Below, piece after piece: positions 8,507-16,752 of a stretch of 64,000 bases of DNA (the first letter of the stretch is position 1; each line of letters opens with the position of its first letter). Under the pieces are notes generated by a model. That model saw only the letters and a program-made list of their open reading frames with translations. It did not search any database and had not been told where the DNA came from. The stretch comes from Lachnospiraceae bacterium (lineage in GTDB: Bacteria; Bacillota; Clostridia; Lachnospirales; Lachnospiraceae), in assembly GCA_902362715.1 (NCBI GenBank), contig CABIXN010000003.1:194221-258220 (forward strand). The letters are read 5' to 3'. A program made the translations under genes and the position numbers.

Positions 8507-8559
8507 TCAAGAAATTAAGAAAATAAGAAGGTAAATAAAAGTAAAGTGAGGGAAAGAAG

Positions 8560-9741
8560 ATGGCAAGATTTACATTACCAAGAGATATTTATCATGGAAA
8601 AGGATGTCTGGAGGAATTAAGAAATCTAAAGGGAAAAAGAGCATTTGTTGTTGTTGGGGGCGGTTCTATGAAACGCCAGGGATTTCTTCAGAGAGTGGAA
8701 GACTATCTAAAAGAGGCAGGCATGGAAGTTGAACTGTTTGAGGGAGTGGAACCGGATCCTTCTGTGGATACCGTAATGAAAGGCGCTGAAAGAATGCGCC
8801 AGTTTAATCCGGACTGGATTGTTGCCATGGGCGGAGGATCACCGATTGATGCGGCAAAGGCTATGTGGGCATTTTATGAGTATCCGGATGTTACATTTGA
8901 GGAATTATGCACACCTTTCAGCTTTCCACAGCTTCGTCAGAAAGCAAAATTTGCTGCAATTCCTACAACATCAGGAACAGCAACAGAAGTAACTGCTTTT
9001 TCTGTTATCACAGATTATCAGACCGGAGTAAAATATCCGCTGGCAGACTTTAATATTACACCGGATATTGCGCTGGTTGATTCAGAGCTGGTTGAGGGAC
9101 TTCCTCCAAAACAGGTTGCCTATACGGGAATGGATGCGCTGACTCATGCCATTGAAGCATATGTTTCCACACTGAACTGCCCCTTTACCGATGCGCTGGC
9201 TTTAAAAGCCATTGAAATGGTTTTTGATTATCTCCAGGAGTCTTACCGGGGAAATATGGATGCAAGAGCACAGATGCATTATGCACAGTGTCTGGCAGGT
9301 ATGGCATTCTCCAACGCATTGCTGGGAATCGTGCACTCCATGGCACATAAGACCGGAGCGGCATTTTCCACAGGACATATTCCTCATGGATGTGCAAATA
9401 CCATCTATCTGCCTTATGTCATCAAATATAATGCCAAAGACCCAATAGCTGCAAAACGTTATGCTGAGATTGCAAGATTTGTAGGTCTGGAAGGACTTTC
9501 AGAAAAGGCATTGATTAATGGTCTTTGTGAAAAAATCGAATCCTTTAACCGGAAGCTTCAGATTCCAAAAACACTTCAGGAATTTGGGGTGGAAGAGAAA
9601 GAATTTAATGAAAAAATCGGAAGAATTGCAGAGCTGGCTGTAGGAGACGCCTGCACAGGATCCAATCCAAGAGCAATTACTCCAAAAGAGATGGAACAGC
9701 TGTTTATCTGCACTTATTACGGAAAAGAAATAGATTTTTAA
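8560..9741 (+). CDS. Iron-containing alcohol dehydrogenase
   Basis: A 393-residue group III (iron-dependent) alcohol dehydrogenase. The nucleotide-binding AMGGGSPIDAAKAM segment and the metal-ligand regions GMDALTHAIEAY, LGIVHSMAH and HIPHGCAN are all present, so it should be active. It is co-directional with the aldehyde dehydrogenase 78 bases upstream and ends in a strong terminator. In Desulfovibrio an alcohol dehydrogenase is linked to an Flx-Hdr complex; here the Flx-Hdr genes begin about 6.5 kb downstream on the same strand, so a shared NADH economy is plausible but unproven. Confidence 0.92.
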   Translation: MARFTLPRDIYHGKGCLEELRNLKGKRAFVVVGGGSMKRQGFLQRVEDYLKEAGMEVELFEGVEPDPSVDTVMKGAERMRQFNPDWIVAMGGGSPIDAAKAMWAFYEYPDVTFEELCTPFSFPQLRQKAKFAAIPTTSGTATEVTAFSVITDYQTGVKYPLADFNITPDIALVDSELVEGLPPKQVAYTGMDALTHAIEAYVSTLNCPFTDALALKAIEMVFDYLQESYRGNMDARAQMHYAQCLAGMAFSNALLGIVHSMAHKTGAAFSTGHIPHGCANTIYLPYVIKYNAKDPIAAKRYAEIARFVGLEGLSEKALINGLCEKIESFNRKLQIPKTLQEFGVEEKEFNEKIGRIAELAVGDACTGSNPRAITPKEMEQLFICTYYGKEIDF

Positions 9742-9745
9742 CAGA

Positions 9746-9792
9746 CAGAAAAAAGTCCCGGTAAAGCTAGAATTTACTGGGACTTTTTTCTG
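9746..9792. terminator. Strong intrinsic terminator
   Basis: AGTCCCGGTAAA pairs with TTTACTGGGACT (one G-T pair), flanked by A and T runs on the two sides, so it can end transcription on either strand. It closes the aldehyde/alcohol dehydrogenase unit. Confidence 0.85.
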
Positions 9793-9892
9793 TGATGCGG
9801 ACCTGTTTATGATTGATTTTTCACAAATTATAGTGTCATCTGTCTTTGCATGTGATATGATGTTACAAAATATTCAGATGAGGAGAAGGAAT

Positions 9893-10153
9893 ATGATTAA
9901 TTTTAAACTGGACATTGATAAAAATGAGATTGAACTGGATTCCTGTTTCACTTCTGCGGATAATTTTGCGGAGGAGATGATACTGATGATTAATACGATT
10001 GTTAACGTGACCGCTTATCAGGGAACTGGGGGGAATATTGAGCAGGGCCGTAAGTTTGCAGATCAGCTGAAATCGGTAATAGCGGAAAATCTTGACAAAG
10101 ACTGTGAGTTTGAGAAATTTGCTTCGGAGCAGAAACAGATTCCGGAAGTGTAA
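9893..10153 (+). CDS. Small acidic protein of unknown function
   Basis: An 86-residue, acidic, probably helical protein with no motif that I recognise. The ATG at 9893 follows an excellent AGGAGAAGGA site; the frame is open further upstream but lacks one. A possible promoter is GTGTCA (9833-9838) with a 17-base spacer to TATGAT (9856-9861). It is a single-gene unit ended by a bidirectional hairpin. It lies between the dehydrogenase pair and the molybdoenzyme cluster; no functional link is evident. Confidence 0.6.
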   Translation: MINFKLDIDKNEIELDSCFTSADNFAEEMILMINTIVNVTAYQGTGGNIEQGRKFADQLKSVIAENLDKDCEFEKFASEQKQIPEV

Positions 10154-10179
10154 AAATTTAATAAAGTGGAGCTCATAAA

Positions 10180-10229
10180 GCGAAAACCGGAAGAATGCAT
10201 AGATAAAATGTATTTCTTCCGGTTTTTGC
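10180..10229. terminator. Bidirectional terminator
   Basis: A long hairpin (GCGAAAACCGGAAGAA against TTCTTCCGGTTTTTGC) with A and T runs on its two flanks separates the 86-residue gene from the convergent 33-residue gene. Confidence 0.8.
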
Positions 10230-10250
10230 ATATTCAGATAAGGCCTGCTT

Positions 10251-10352
10251 TTATTTTCTTACTAATTCTTCAAGCTTCATAACGGAACGGTTCAGCGCTA
10301 AAGCACCCATATATAATGTTCTTGCGTAAAATAATCCAAATCTTCTTGACAT
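10251..10352 (-). CDS. 33-residue small protein
   Basis: A very short frame starting at ATG 10352 with a perfect GGAGGT site seven bases upstream; it reads MSRRFGLFYARTLY and ends ELVRK. The in-frame extension to 67 codons has no ribosome site. It is basic, with a short hydrophobic middle. TATAAT on the minus strand at 10414-10419 could be its -10 box. It ends at the bidirectional terminator. I do not recognise it; its ribosome site, promoter box and terminator make it a credible small protein or leader peptide. Confidence 0.45.
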   Translation of the reverse strand: MSRRFGLFYARTLYMGALALNRSVMKLEELVRK

Positions 10353-10857
10353 ATCAGTTACCTCCATATTTTTGTTTATTTTAATGTTCTGTGTTTTGTT
10401 TCTTTCTGACTTTATTATATATCTGCAGCATCTGTTCAGTAATTCATAAGGCAATCCAAGAAATGCAGGGTAAAAATAAATGTATTTTGATTAACGACAG
10501 CTGGGATACCAAAAAAAGACCTAAGATATGCACTTTTAAAAAGAGATGAAAATAAGACATCTGACGCAGATTCCGTAAAAGAAGAGTGGGAATTTGTGAT
10601 ATTGCTGAGAAAGAGTTTCAATTATGGTAATTTCAGGAAGAAATTCTGGATAATTTTCACAAGAAATTTTTTCGTGTTTTTGATCGGTTGAAGTTTTGGT
10701 TTGTAAGTGGTATCTTTATGGTATTCCAAAAGGACACTAAAAATAAACCAGAGTACAGCTAAGAAAGATTTTATACAAAATTCTTTGCTTACAGGTAAGC
10801 AGAAAAGTAAAAAAGTGCTGTCCCTTTGCACTATAAAAGGAGAAAGGAACATAATTC
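10353..10857 (+). other. Leader region of the molybdoenzyme cluster
   Basis: About 500 bases without a convincing gene. A 28-codon frame starts at 10465 and an open but startless stretch lies at about 10554-10690; they look like a decayed coding remnant. Near the 3' end is a 16-base palindrome, TGCTTACAGGTAAGCA (10786-10801), placed 10-15 bases after an AT-rich TTATACAA box, as an operator would be. An AGTGC/GCACT hairpin follows at about 10815-10832. The cluster promoter must lie here but no box pair is convincing. I saw no match to a molybdenum-cofactor riboswitch. Confidence 0.4.
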
Positions 10858-13800
10858 ATGGGTAAATCAATTGTAGACAAAACAACCAGTGTGTTAAATA
10901 AGACAGCCTTAACAGGCACACTGTTTGTGCTGGACAAATTATTAAACGGACTGGCGGCAGCATGTCCGGCGTTTAAGGATGAATGGAAAGACAAAGAATT
11001 AAAAGTCCAGATTCGGATTGGAGATGGCAGTGCAGGACGGATGATTGAATTTTCCGGCGGGAGAGTAACCGGAAGAAACGGTATTTTCCGGGATGCTTCT
11101 GTGGAGATGGTATTTGCAGAAGAAAAAACAGCAATGCGTGTCATGACAGGCATGATGATGGGAAAACAGGATGAGTTTGTAAATGCGGCAAAAGCCGGAG
11201 GCCTTGCTTTAAACGGTCCGGATGAAGATGCTATGTGGTTTTCCAGTCTGCTTTTAAAAGTATTTGCTTTTGACGTATTGTATCTGAAAAATTACGGAAC
11301 AAAAATGCCAAACGGAGAGGTACGCTATGTGAATGCAACAAACGGCGGCCCGGTATTTGTTTATGTAAAGGATGGAAAAATTGTCCGTATTACCCCTATT
11401 GATTTTGAAGACAGTGATGCGGATCCATGGACCATCACCGCGAAAGGTAAAAAATTTACTCCGCCAAAACGGGCTACAGTGGCGCCATATGCTTTCTGGA
11501 AATCACTGATTTACTCTAAAGACCGGTTATTATATCCCATGAAGCGTGTGGATTTTGATCCCAATGGAGAGCGTCATCCGGAGAACAGAGGTATTTCCGG
11601 TTATGAGAGAATTTCCTGGGAAGAAGCTTTGGATATTGTATCTAACGAAATTGTCCGTGTACGTAAAGAAAACGGACCCGGTTCTGTTTTCTTTACCTGT
11701 GGTTCTCACCACACATGGGGAAATATCGGATATTACTTAAGTGCCGCAAAAAGATTTTTCAACTGCCTGGGAGCTACAACAGCTCTGTTAAATCCGGACA
11801 GCTGGGAAGGGTTTGCATGGGGAGCCATCCATCACTATGGCGGTTCTGCCAGAAACGGCGGATGTGAAATTTATTCTACTGTAGAAGACTGTATGCAGAA
11901 TTCTGATATGATTGTTTTCTGGTCCTCAGATCCGGAGACAACAGCCGGCGTATATGGAGCTCAGGAAGGGACCATCCGCCGTTCCTGGATTAAAGAACTG
12001 GGAATGAAAACCGTACATATTGATCCTTATGAAAATTCTACAGCAGCATTTGTAGGCGGGCGCTGGATCGCACCGAAACCCGGCACGGATGCTGCCATGG
12101 CTATTGCCATTGCCAATGTGTGGATGAATGAGGGTACTTACGATAAAGACTATGTTGCCACAAGAACCTATGGATTTGAGAAATGGGAAGCGTATGTGCT
12201 GGGTGAAACGGACGGAACACCAAAGACCCCGGAATGGCAGGAACCAATTACCGGAGTTCCTGCAAGAATTGTCAGGGCACTGGCACAGGAATGGGCGAGG
12301 AATAAAACATACCTGGCCTGCGGCGGTATTACTTCCTTCGGCGGTGCCGGCCGTGTGGCCTTTGGTACAGAGTGGGCCAGAGCTATGGTATGCCTGATTT
12401 TTATGCAGGGATGTGGAAAGCCGGGTATTAACTTTGGCGGTCTGCAGTACGGAACACCTCTGGATACCAGATTCTGGTTTCCGGGCTATGCAGACGGCGG
12501 TTTTTCCGGTGACTTTATCGGTTCCGGAGCCGGTGTTGCGCTGTACAACCGTATGCCTCAGTCACCGTCGGTAAACTCTGAATATCAGCAGATTCCCCGT
12601 CTTAGAATTCCGGAGGCGATTATAGAAAAACATACGGAGGCGCATAATATGCCGGTTTACTCTGTCCATGGACAGTTCTGCAAAGTATCTTATCCGGCTC
12701 CCGGTCATTCACCGGTGAAAATGTACTACAAATATGGTGGTTCTCATATTGGAACCCAGCCCCAGTCCAAACGTTTCGCTCAGATGTACCGTACTGACAG
12801 CCTGGAATTTGTTGTGAATCAGTCCATCTGGCTGGAGGGAGAGGCAAGATTTGCAGACGTACTTCTGCCGGCATGTACAAACTTTGAGCGCTGGGATATT
12901 GCAGAGTCCGGAAATTGTGGGGGATATATTGAAAAATCTTATCTGCAGAATAATCACAGAGTATGCTTTATTCAGCATAAATGTATTGAACCTCTGGGAG
13001 AATCCAAGTCAGACTTTGAAATCTTCCAGGCAGTGGCAAACCGGATTGGTTTGTGGCAGGTATTTTCAGAAGGAAATTCTGAATATGACTGGGCAAAACG
13101 TTACTTTGATGCTACAGATCTTAAAAAGAAAATTTCCTGGCATCAGCTGCTGAAAAAAGGCTACTATGTAGTTCCGCCTCTTCCGGAGGACAGACGTGAC
13201 CCGGTTGCTTTCCGCTGGTTTGCAAACGGAACGAAAAAGGATACGCCGGAGCTTTCCCCGCTGCCGTCTGAATATTACGGACGGTACAACGAAGGACTTC
13301 AGACACCCTCCGGACTGTTTGAATTTGAAGCTCAGACGTTGAAACGTTTTGACCCGGATGATGAAGAGAGAAGACCGATTTGTATGTATCACCCGTCATG
13401 GGAAGGCTGTGAAACTACTAAGCTGTATGAAAAATATCCTCTGCAGCTGATTTCACCTCATTCCAAATACAGCTTCCATACTATGGGTGACGGAAAAGAT
13501 TCCAACATCAATGATATTGAAGAACACAGAAGATTAATTGACGGTTTCTATTACTGGATTTTCCGTATGAATCCTGCGGATGCAAAAGCCCGGGGATTAA
13601 AAGAAGATGATATTGTAGAAGTATATAACGACAGAGGAAATGTTTTGTGTGCTCTGCAGCTGACACAGCGTGTACCGGCAGGCACCGTTCATTCTTTCGA
13701 GGCCTGTGCAGACTACCGGCCCATGGGTGAACCGGGAGGCGACGGTGTAGTAGAAAAAATGGGATGTATCAATAACCTGACAAATAAACGGTTCCTGGTG

Positions 13801-13872
13801 CAGCATGCCCACGGCATGGGAGCAAATTCCTGTCTGGTGGAAGTTCGTAAATGGGAAGGAGAGACAAAATAA
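10858..13872 (+). CDS. SCP2-fused molybdopterin enzyme, transhydroxylase-like large subunit
   Basis: A 1004-residue soluble molybdopterin (DMSO reductase superfamily) enzyme that closely follows the large subunit of Pelobacter pyrogallol-phloroglucinol transhydroxylase from about residue 150 to the end. Key regions kept are Ser-His-His-Trp-Gly-Asn (283-288) and Asn-Pro-Asp-Ser-Trp-Glu-Gly (312-318); in the known enzyme this area supplies the catalytic His and Asp and the Mo-ligating Ser. As in that enzyme there is no N-terminal Fe-S cysteine motif and no Tat signal. Unusual is an extra N-terminal domain of about 140 residues with the SCP2 lipid-binding pattern (GRMIEFSGGRVTG, then an Ala-rich helix and LALNGP). 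The Fe-S subunit follows with a one-base overlap. A phenolic, possibly prenylated, substrate is inference. Confidence 0.85.
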   Translation: MGKSIVDKTTSVLNKTALTGTLFVLDKLLNGLAAACPAFKDEWKDKELKVQIRIGDGSAGRMIEFSGGRVTGRNGIFRDASVEMVFAEEKTAMRVMTGMMMGKQDEFVNAAKAGGLALNGPDEDAMWFSSLLLKVFAFDVLYLKNYGTKMPNGEVRYVNATNGGPVFVYVKDGKIVRITPIDFEDSDADPWTITAKGKKFTPPKRATVAPYAFWKSLIYSKDRLLYPMKRVDFDPNGERHPENRGISGYERISWEEALDIVSNEIVRVRKENGPGSVFFTCGSHHTWGNIGYYLSAAKRFFNCLGATTALLNPDSWEGFAWGAIHHYGGSARNGGCEIYSTVEDCMQNSDMIVFWSSDPETTAGVYGAQEGTIRRSWIKELGMKTVHIDPYENSTAAFVGGRWIAPKPGTDAAMAIAIANVWMNEGTYDKDYVATRTYGFEKWEAYVLGETDGTPKTPEWQEPITGVPARIVRALAQEWARNKTYLACGGITSFGGAGRVAFGTEWARAMVCLIFMQGCGKPGINFGGLQYGTPLDTRFWFPGYADGGFSGDFIGSGAGVALYNRMPQSPSVNSEYQQIPRLRIPEAIIEKHTEAHNMPVYSVHGQFCKVSYPAPGHSPVKMYYKYGGSHIGTQPQSKRFAQMYRTDSLEFVVNQSIWLEGEARFADVLLPACTNFERWDIAESGNCGGYIEKSYLQNNHRVCFIQHKCIEPLGESKSDFEIFQAVANRIGLWQVFSEGNSEYDWAKRYFDATDLKKKISWHQLLKKGYYVVPPLPEDRRDPVAFRWFANGTKKDTPELSPLPSEYYGRYNEGLQTPSGLFEFEAQTLKRFDPDDEERRPICMYHPSWEGCETTKLYEKYPLQLISPHSKYSFHTMGDGKDSNINDIEEHRRLIDGFYYWIFRMNPADAKARGLKEDDIVEVYNDRGNVLCALQLTQRVPAGTVHSFEACADYRPMGEPGGDGVVEKMGCINNLTNKRFLVQHAHGMGANSCLVEVRKWEGETK

Positions 13873-14717
13873 TGAAGAAGTGGCATATGGTAGTAGACCT
13901 TGCAAAATGTGTGGGCTGTTATAACTGCCTGCTGGCATGCAAGGACGAACATGTTGGAAACTCCTGGCTTCCATATACGGACAGCCAGCAGCATCATGAA
14001 GATAAATGGATTAATTCAAAACGTGTGGAACGGGGAAGCGTTCCATACACAGAGGTAGCATTTGTAACAGAAACCTGTCAGCACTGTGACAATGCACCGT
14101 GTGCAGAACGCTGTCCGGATGCGGTGATCAAACGTCCTGACGGAATTGTTCTGCTGGATGCTGCCAGAGCTAAAGGAAACAAAAATCTTGCAGATGCCTG
14201 CCCTTACGGTCATATTCACTGGAATGAAGAGCTTGGCACAGCACAGAAATGTACGATGTGTGCCCATCTGCTGGATCAGGGCTGGAAAGAGCCGCGCTGC
14301 GTGCAGGCATGTCCGTTAAGAGCACTGAGCGTAGTTTACTGTGAAGACAGCGAGTTTGAAAAAATCGTAGAGAAACAGAAATTAAAACCGCTGACAGACG
14401 GCAGCAATCAGCCAAGAGTACTTTACAGAAACCTTTACAAATATAATAAATGTTTTATTGCAGGCGGTTTAAGCTATATAAAAGACGGCATTGAAACAGC
14501 GGCCACGGAGGCTAAAATCAAACTGTCCATGAACGGGGTGCCTTTAAAAGAAACCTATGCGGATTTCCTTGGAGAATATAAAATTGACCGTCTGCCAAAA
14601 AACAGTGGAACCTATACCCTGGAGTATATAATGCCAGGATACAAAACCATTGTAAAACAGGTAGAAATAAAAGAAGAAAGCCCCAATATGGGATGTCTTA
14701 CCTTTGAAAAAGAGTAA
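13872..14717 (+). CDS. Fe-S subunit of the transhydroxylase-like molybdoenzyme
   Basis: A 281-residue protein with three ferredoxin-like [4Fe-4S] motifs: Cys13-x2-Cys-x2-Cys-x3-Cys, then CQHCDNAPCAERCP, then CTMCAHLL...CVQACP with a further Cys-Pro-Tyr-Gly. A C-terminal beta domain of about 80 residues (NGVPLKETYADFLG onward) resembles the prealbumin/Cna-B-like domain of the Pelobacter transhydroxylase small subunit. It is cytoplasmic, with no signal peptide. The ATG at 13872 overlaps the large-subunit stop and has AAGGAG, so an earlier in-frame ATG at 13851 is less likely. It should carry electrons to or from the Mo site and may be the contact for the Hdr-Flx proteins encoded downstream (inference). 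Confidence 0.88.
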   Translation: MKKWHMVVDLAKCVGCYNCLLACKDEHVGNSWLPYTDSQQHHEDKWINSKRVERGSVPYTEVAFVTETCQHCDNAPCAERCPDAVIKRPDGIVLLDAARAKGNKNLADACPYGHIHWNEELGTAQKCTMCAHLLDQGWKEPRCVQACPLRALSVVYCEDSEFEKIVEKQKLKPLTDGSNQPRVLYRNLYKYNKCFIAGGLSYIKDGIETAATEAKIKLSMNGVPLKETYADFLGEYKIDRLPKNSGTYTLEYIMPGYKTIVKQVEIKEESPNMGCLTFEKE

Positions 14718-14750
14718 TACATAATTAAAGGAACAAAAAGGAGGGCCGTT

Positions 14751-15182
14751 ATGGAACAGAGAAAACAGCAGATTGTGACAGATGTATGTGCTCTCCTGGA
14801 AGACGGTTTTTCTATGTGGGAACGATTCGGGTTAAAGCTGCCGGATGAAAAGGAATGTCAGGAAGTGTTAAGGTGTGCAGTCTGTGCCTGCAAAAAGGAA
14901 AGGTTCACAAAAGAATATGCAGCTGCCTGTCAGTGCTTTTTCCTGTTTCGGAAACTGCACACAATAACGGAGATTTCTCCTGAGACTGCTACATTGCTGG
15001 GAGATTACTTTTTCAGCCGGTTTTCTTCCTTCCTGATTCCTGTGGACAGCACACGTCTTATCGACCTGTTTTCAGAATATTTAAAACAGGATGCCAAGGA
15101 ATCCGCATGGGGTGCAGAAGAGTTTGATACAGACAGATATCTTCAGTTTGTAGAAAATGCCGCGGAGGAAATCGGATTATGA
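14751..15182 (+). CDS. Probable small subunit of a heterodimeric polyprenyl diphosphate synthase
   Basis: A 143-residue helical protein. A segment near residues 82-110 (TLLGDYFFSRFSSFLIP, then a Leu-rich helix) resembles the conserved core of HepS/HexA-type component I proteins, which set chain length in two-part hexaprenyl or heptaprenyl diphosphate synthases. The length also fits: known small subunits of this type are about 140-250 residues. It overlaps the catalytic subunit gene by ATGA, as expected for partners made in equal amounts. The alternative, a molybdoenzyme chaperone of the TorD kind, is less likely because the TorD signature is not seen. Confidence 0.55.
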   Translation: MEQRKQQIVTDVCALLEDGFSMWERFGLKLPDEKECQEVLRCAVCACKKERFTKEYAAACQCFFLFRKLHTITEISPETATLLGDYFFSRFSSFLIPVDSTRLIDLFSEYLKQDAKESAWGAEEFDTDRYLQFVENAAEEIGL

Positions 15183-16183
15183 CCGGATTAAAGAAAAAAG
15201 CGCAGGAACAGATACAGCAGAATACAAAGGTGCTGTACCGCCGGCTGAAAGAGTCTTTAGGAGAGATGGAGGCGCAGTTAAAAACTTTATGCCGCAGTGA
15301 TCAGCTCGAAATGTCAAAAGATCTTGAGCGGGTTGTGATGGCCGGAGGCAAACGCCTGCGTCCCTCTCTGGCATGGATCTGTCATCGAATCGGAGATGGG
15401 AAGAAGATGGAGATTCTGCCGCTGATGTGTATGCTGGAGCTGATGCATACAGCCTCGCTGATTCATGATGATGTAGTAGATGATGCGCCATTGAGAAGGG
15501 GCGTTGAGACAATCCATCAGACCAGCGGGCGGCATGCTGCGGTGCAGAGCGGAGATTTTCTGCTGGCACGGGCTATGGAATATCTGCATCTTTACCGGGG
15601 AACGGGGATTAATGAAGCACTGGCGGATATTTCACTGCAGATGTGTCTGGGAGAGTTTCAGCAGATGGAACATCTCTTTCATATAAAGGCTCAGACCCAG
15701 GAGATTTACTTTGAACAGATCCGCAGAAAAACCGCTTATCTGCTGGCCACCAGCTGTTATACAGGAGCCATTGCGGGAGGACTGAATGATGCACAGACAG
15801 AAGCGCTGAAATGTTTTGGGGAACAGATCGGAATTGCGTTTCAGTTAAAGGATGATGTCCTGGATTTTACGGGGACAGATGACTTTGGAAAGAGAAGAGG
15901 CCAGGATCTTCGCAGAGGAATTTATACCCTTCCGGTGCTGTACGCTTTTGAAAACAGACCGGATGAGTCTATGCAGCAGCTGGCTGCAAAACAAAATAAA
16001 ACAGAGGATGATATGGAAATACTGCTTCAGTATGTTTCCATGTCACAGGGAATTGAGTATACAGAATTTCAAATACATGCCTGCAGCCGTAAAGCGCTCA
16101 AAGCTCTGGAAAAAATTCCGGACAGCGATGAGAAGGAAGCGCTCAAAGAGCTGGCGCAGGCCCTTGGAAAACGAAAATTATAA
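15179..16183 (+). CDS. Polyprenyl diphosphate synthase, catalytic subunit
   Basis: A 334-residue trans-isoprenyl diphosphate synthase that builds the long isoprenoid tail of a quinone. The first aspartate-rich motif is visible in LIHDDVVDDAPLRRG, the second in QLKDDVLDFTG, and GGKRLRP near residue 57 is the substrate-binding segment. The size and the paired small upstream gene point to a long-chain (C30-C40) enzyme rather than geranyl/farnesyl synthase. It lies between the molybdoenzyme genes and the Hdr-Flx genes on the same strand, with the next ribosome site starting 3 bases after its stop, so it should be on the same mRNA. Confidence 0.9.
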   Translation: MTGLKKKAQEQIQQNTKVLYRRLKESLGEMEAQLKTLCRSDQLEMSKDLERVVMAGGKRLRPSLAWICHRIGDGKKMEILPLMCMLELMHTASLIHDDVVDDAPLRRGVETIHQTSGRHAAVQSGDFLLARAMEYLHLYRGTGINEALADISLQMCLGEFQQMEHLFHIKAQTQEIYFEQIRRKTAYLLATSCYTGAIAGGLNDAQTEALKCFGEQIGIAFQLKDDVLDFTGTDDFGKRRGQDLRRGIYTLPVLYAFENRPDESMQQLAAKQNKTEDDMEILLQYVSMSQGIEYTEFQIHACSRKALKALEKIPDSDEKEALKELAQALGKRKL

Positions 16184-16194
16184 GGAGAAAAAAG

Positions 16195-16752
16195 ATGGAT
16201 GGATGCCTGAATAACAGCAGTCAGAAAGTATTGGCAGAGTCAATCGCCGAAAAAGCCGGAGTAAATCTTAAAGATTGTTATCAGTGCGGAAAGTGTTCTG
16301 CAGGATGTCCAATGGCCCGGGGCATGGATCTGATGCCCCGCCAGATTGTACATTATATGCAGCTTGGCATGATGACTCCGATTTTAAAATCAAAAACCAT
16401 CTGGCTGTGCGCAGCCTGCCACACCTGTGTGGACCGCTGCCCTCATGATATCAATCTGCCGGGACTCATCGAGCAGTCCAGAATGATCGCAAAAAAACGC
16501 GGTATGATCGGCGTGCAGGAAGTAGATAAATTTACGGATATTTTTCTTGAAAATGTCAAAATGTTTGGAAAAAATCAGGAAGTTGTACTGGAAGGTTTGT
16601 ATAATGTATCAACCGGCCATCTGATGCAGGATATGAAAAATGTTCCGCATATGCTGAGACATAAAATTGTGGGACCGGAGCTGAATGTAACCAAAGGTGC
16701 GGCTGAGGTAAAAGACCTGATGAAAAGAGCGGAAGAAAGGAGCAATGAATAA
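16195..16752 (+). CDS. hdrC: Heterodisulfide reductase-type subunit HdrC
   Basis: A 185-residue iron-sulfur protein with two complete [4Fe-4S] motifs, CYQCGKCSAGCP and CAACHTCVDRCP, and no membrane helix, so it is the soluble HdrC type. It relays electrons between HdrA and HdrB. It overlaps hdrB by one base. The set hdrC-hdrB-hdrA-flxD-flxC-flxB-flxA is the mirror order of the flxABCD-hdrABC locus known from Desulfovibrio. Confidence 0.92.
   Translation: MDGCLNNSSQKVLAESIAEKAGVNLKDCYQCGKCSAGCPMARGMDLMPRQIVHYMQLGMMTPILKSKTIWLCAACHTCVDRCPHDINLPGLIEQSRMIAKKRGMIGVQEVDKFTDIFLENVKMFGKNQEVVLEGLYNVSTGHLMQDMKNVPHMLRHKIVGPELNVTKGAAEVKDLMKRAEERSNE

Noticed and set aside
10436-10621. 61-codon minus-strand frame upstream of the molybdoenzyme
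   Set aside because: No ribosome site, no family resemblance, AT-rich leader sequence.
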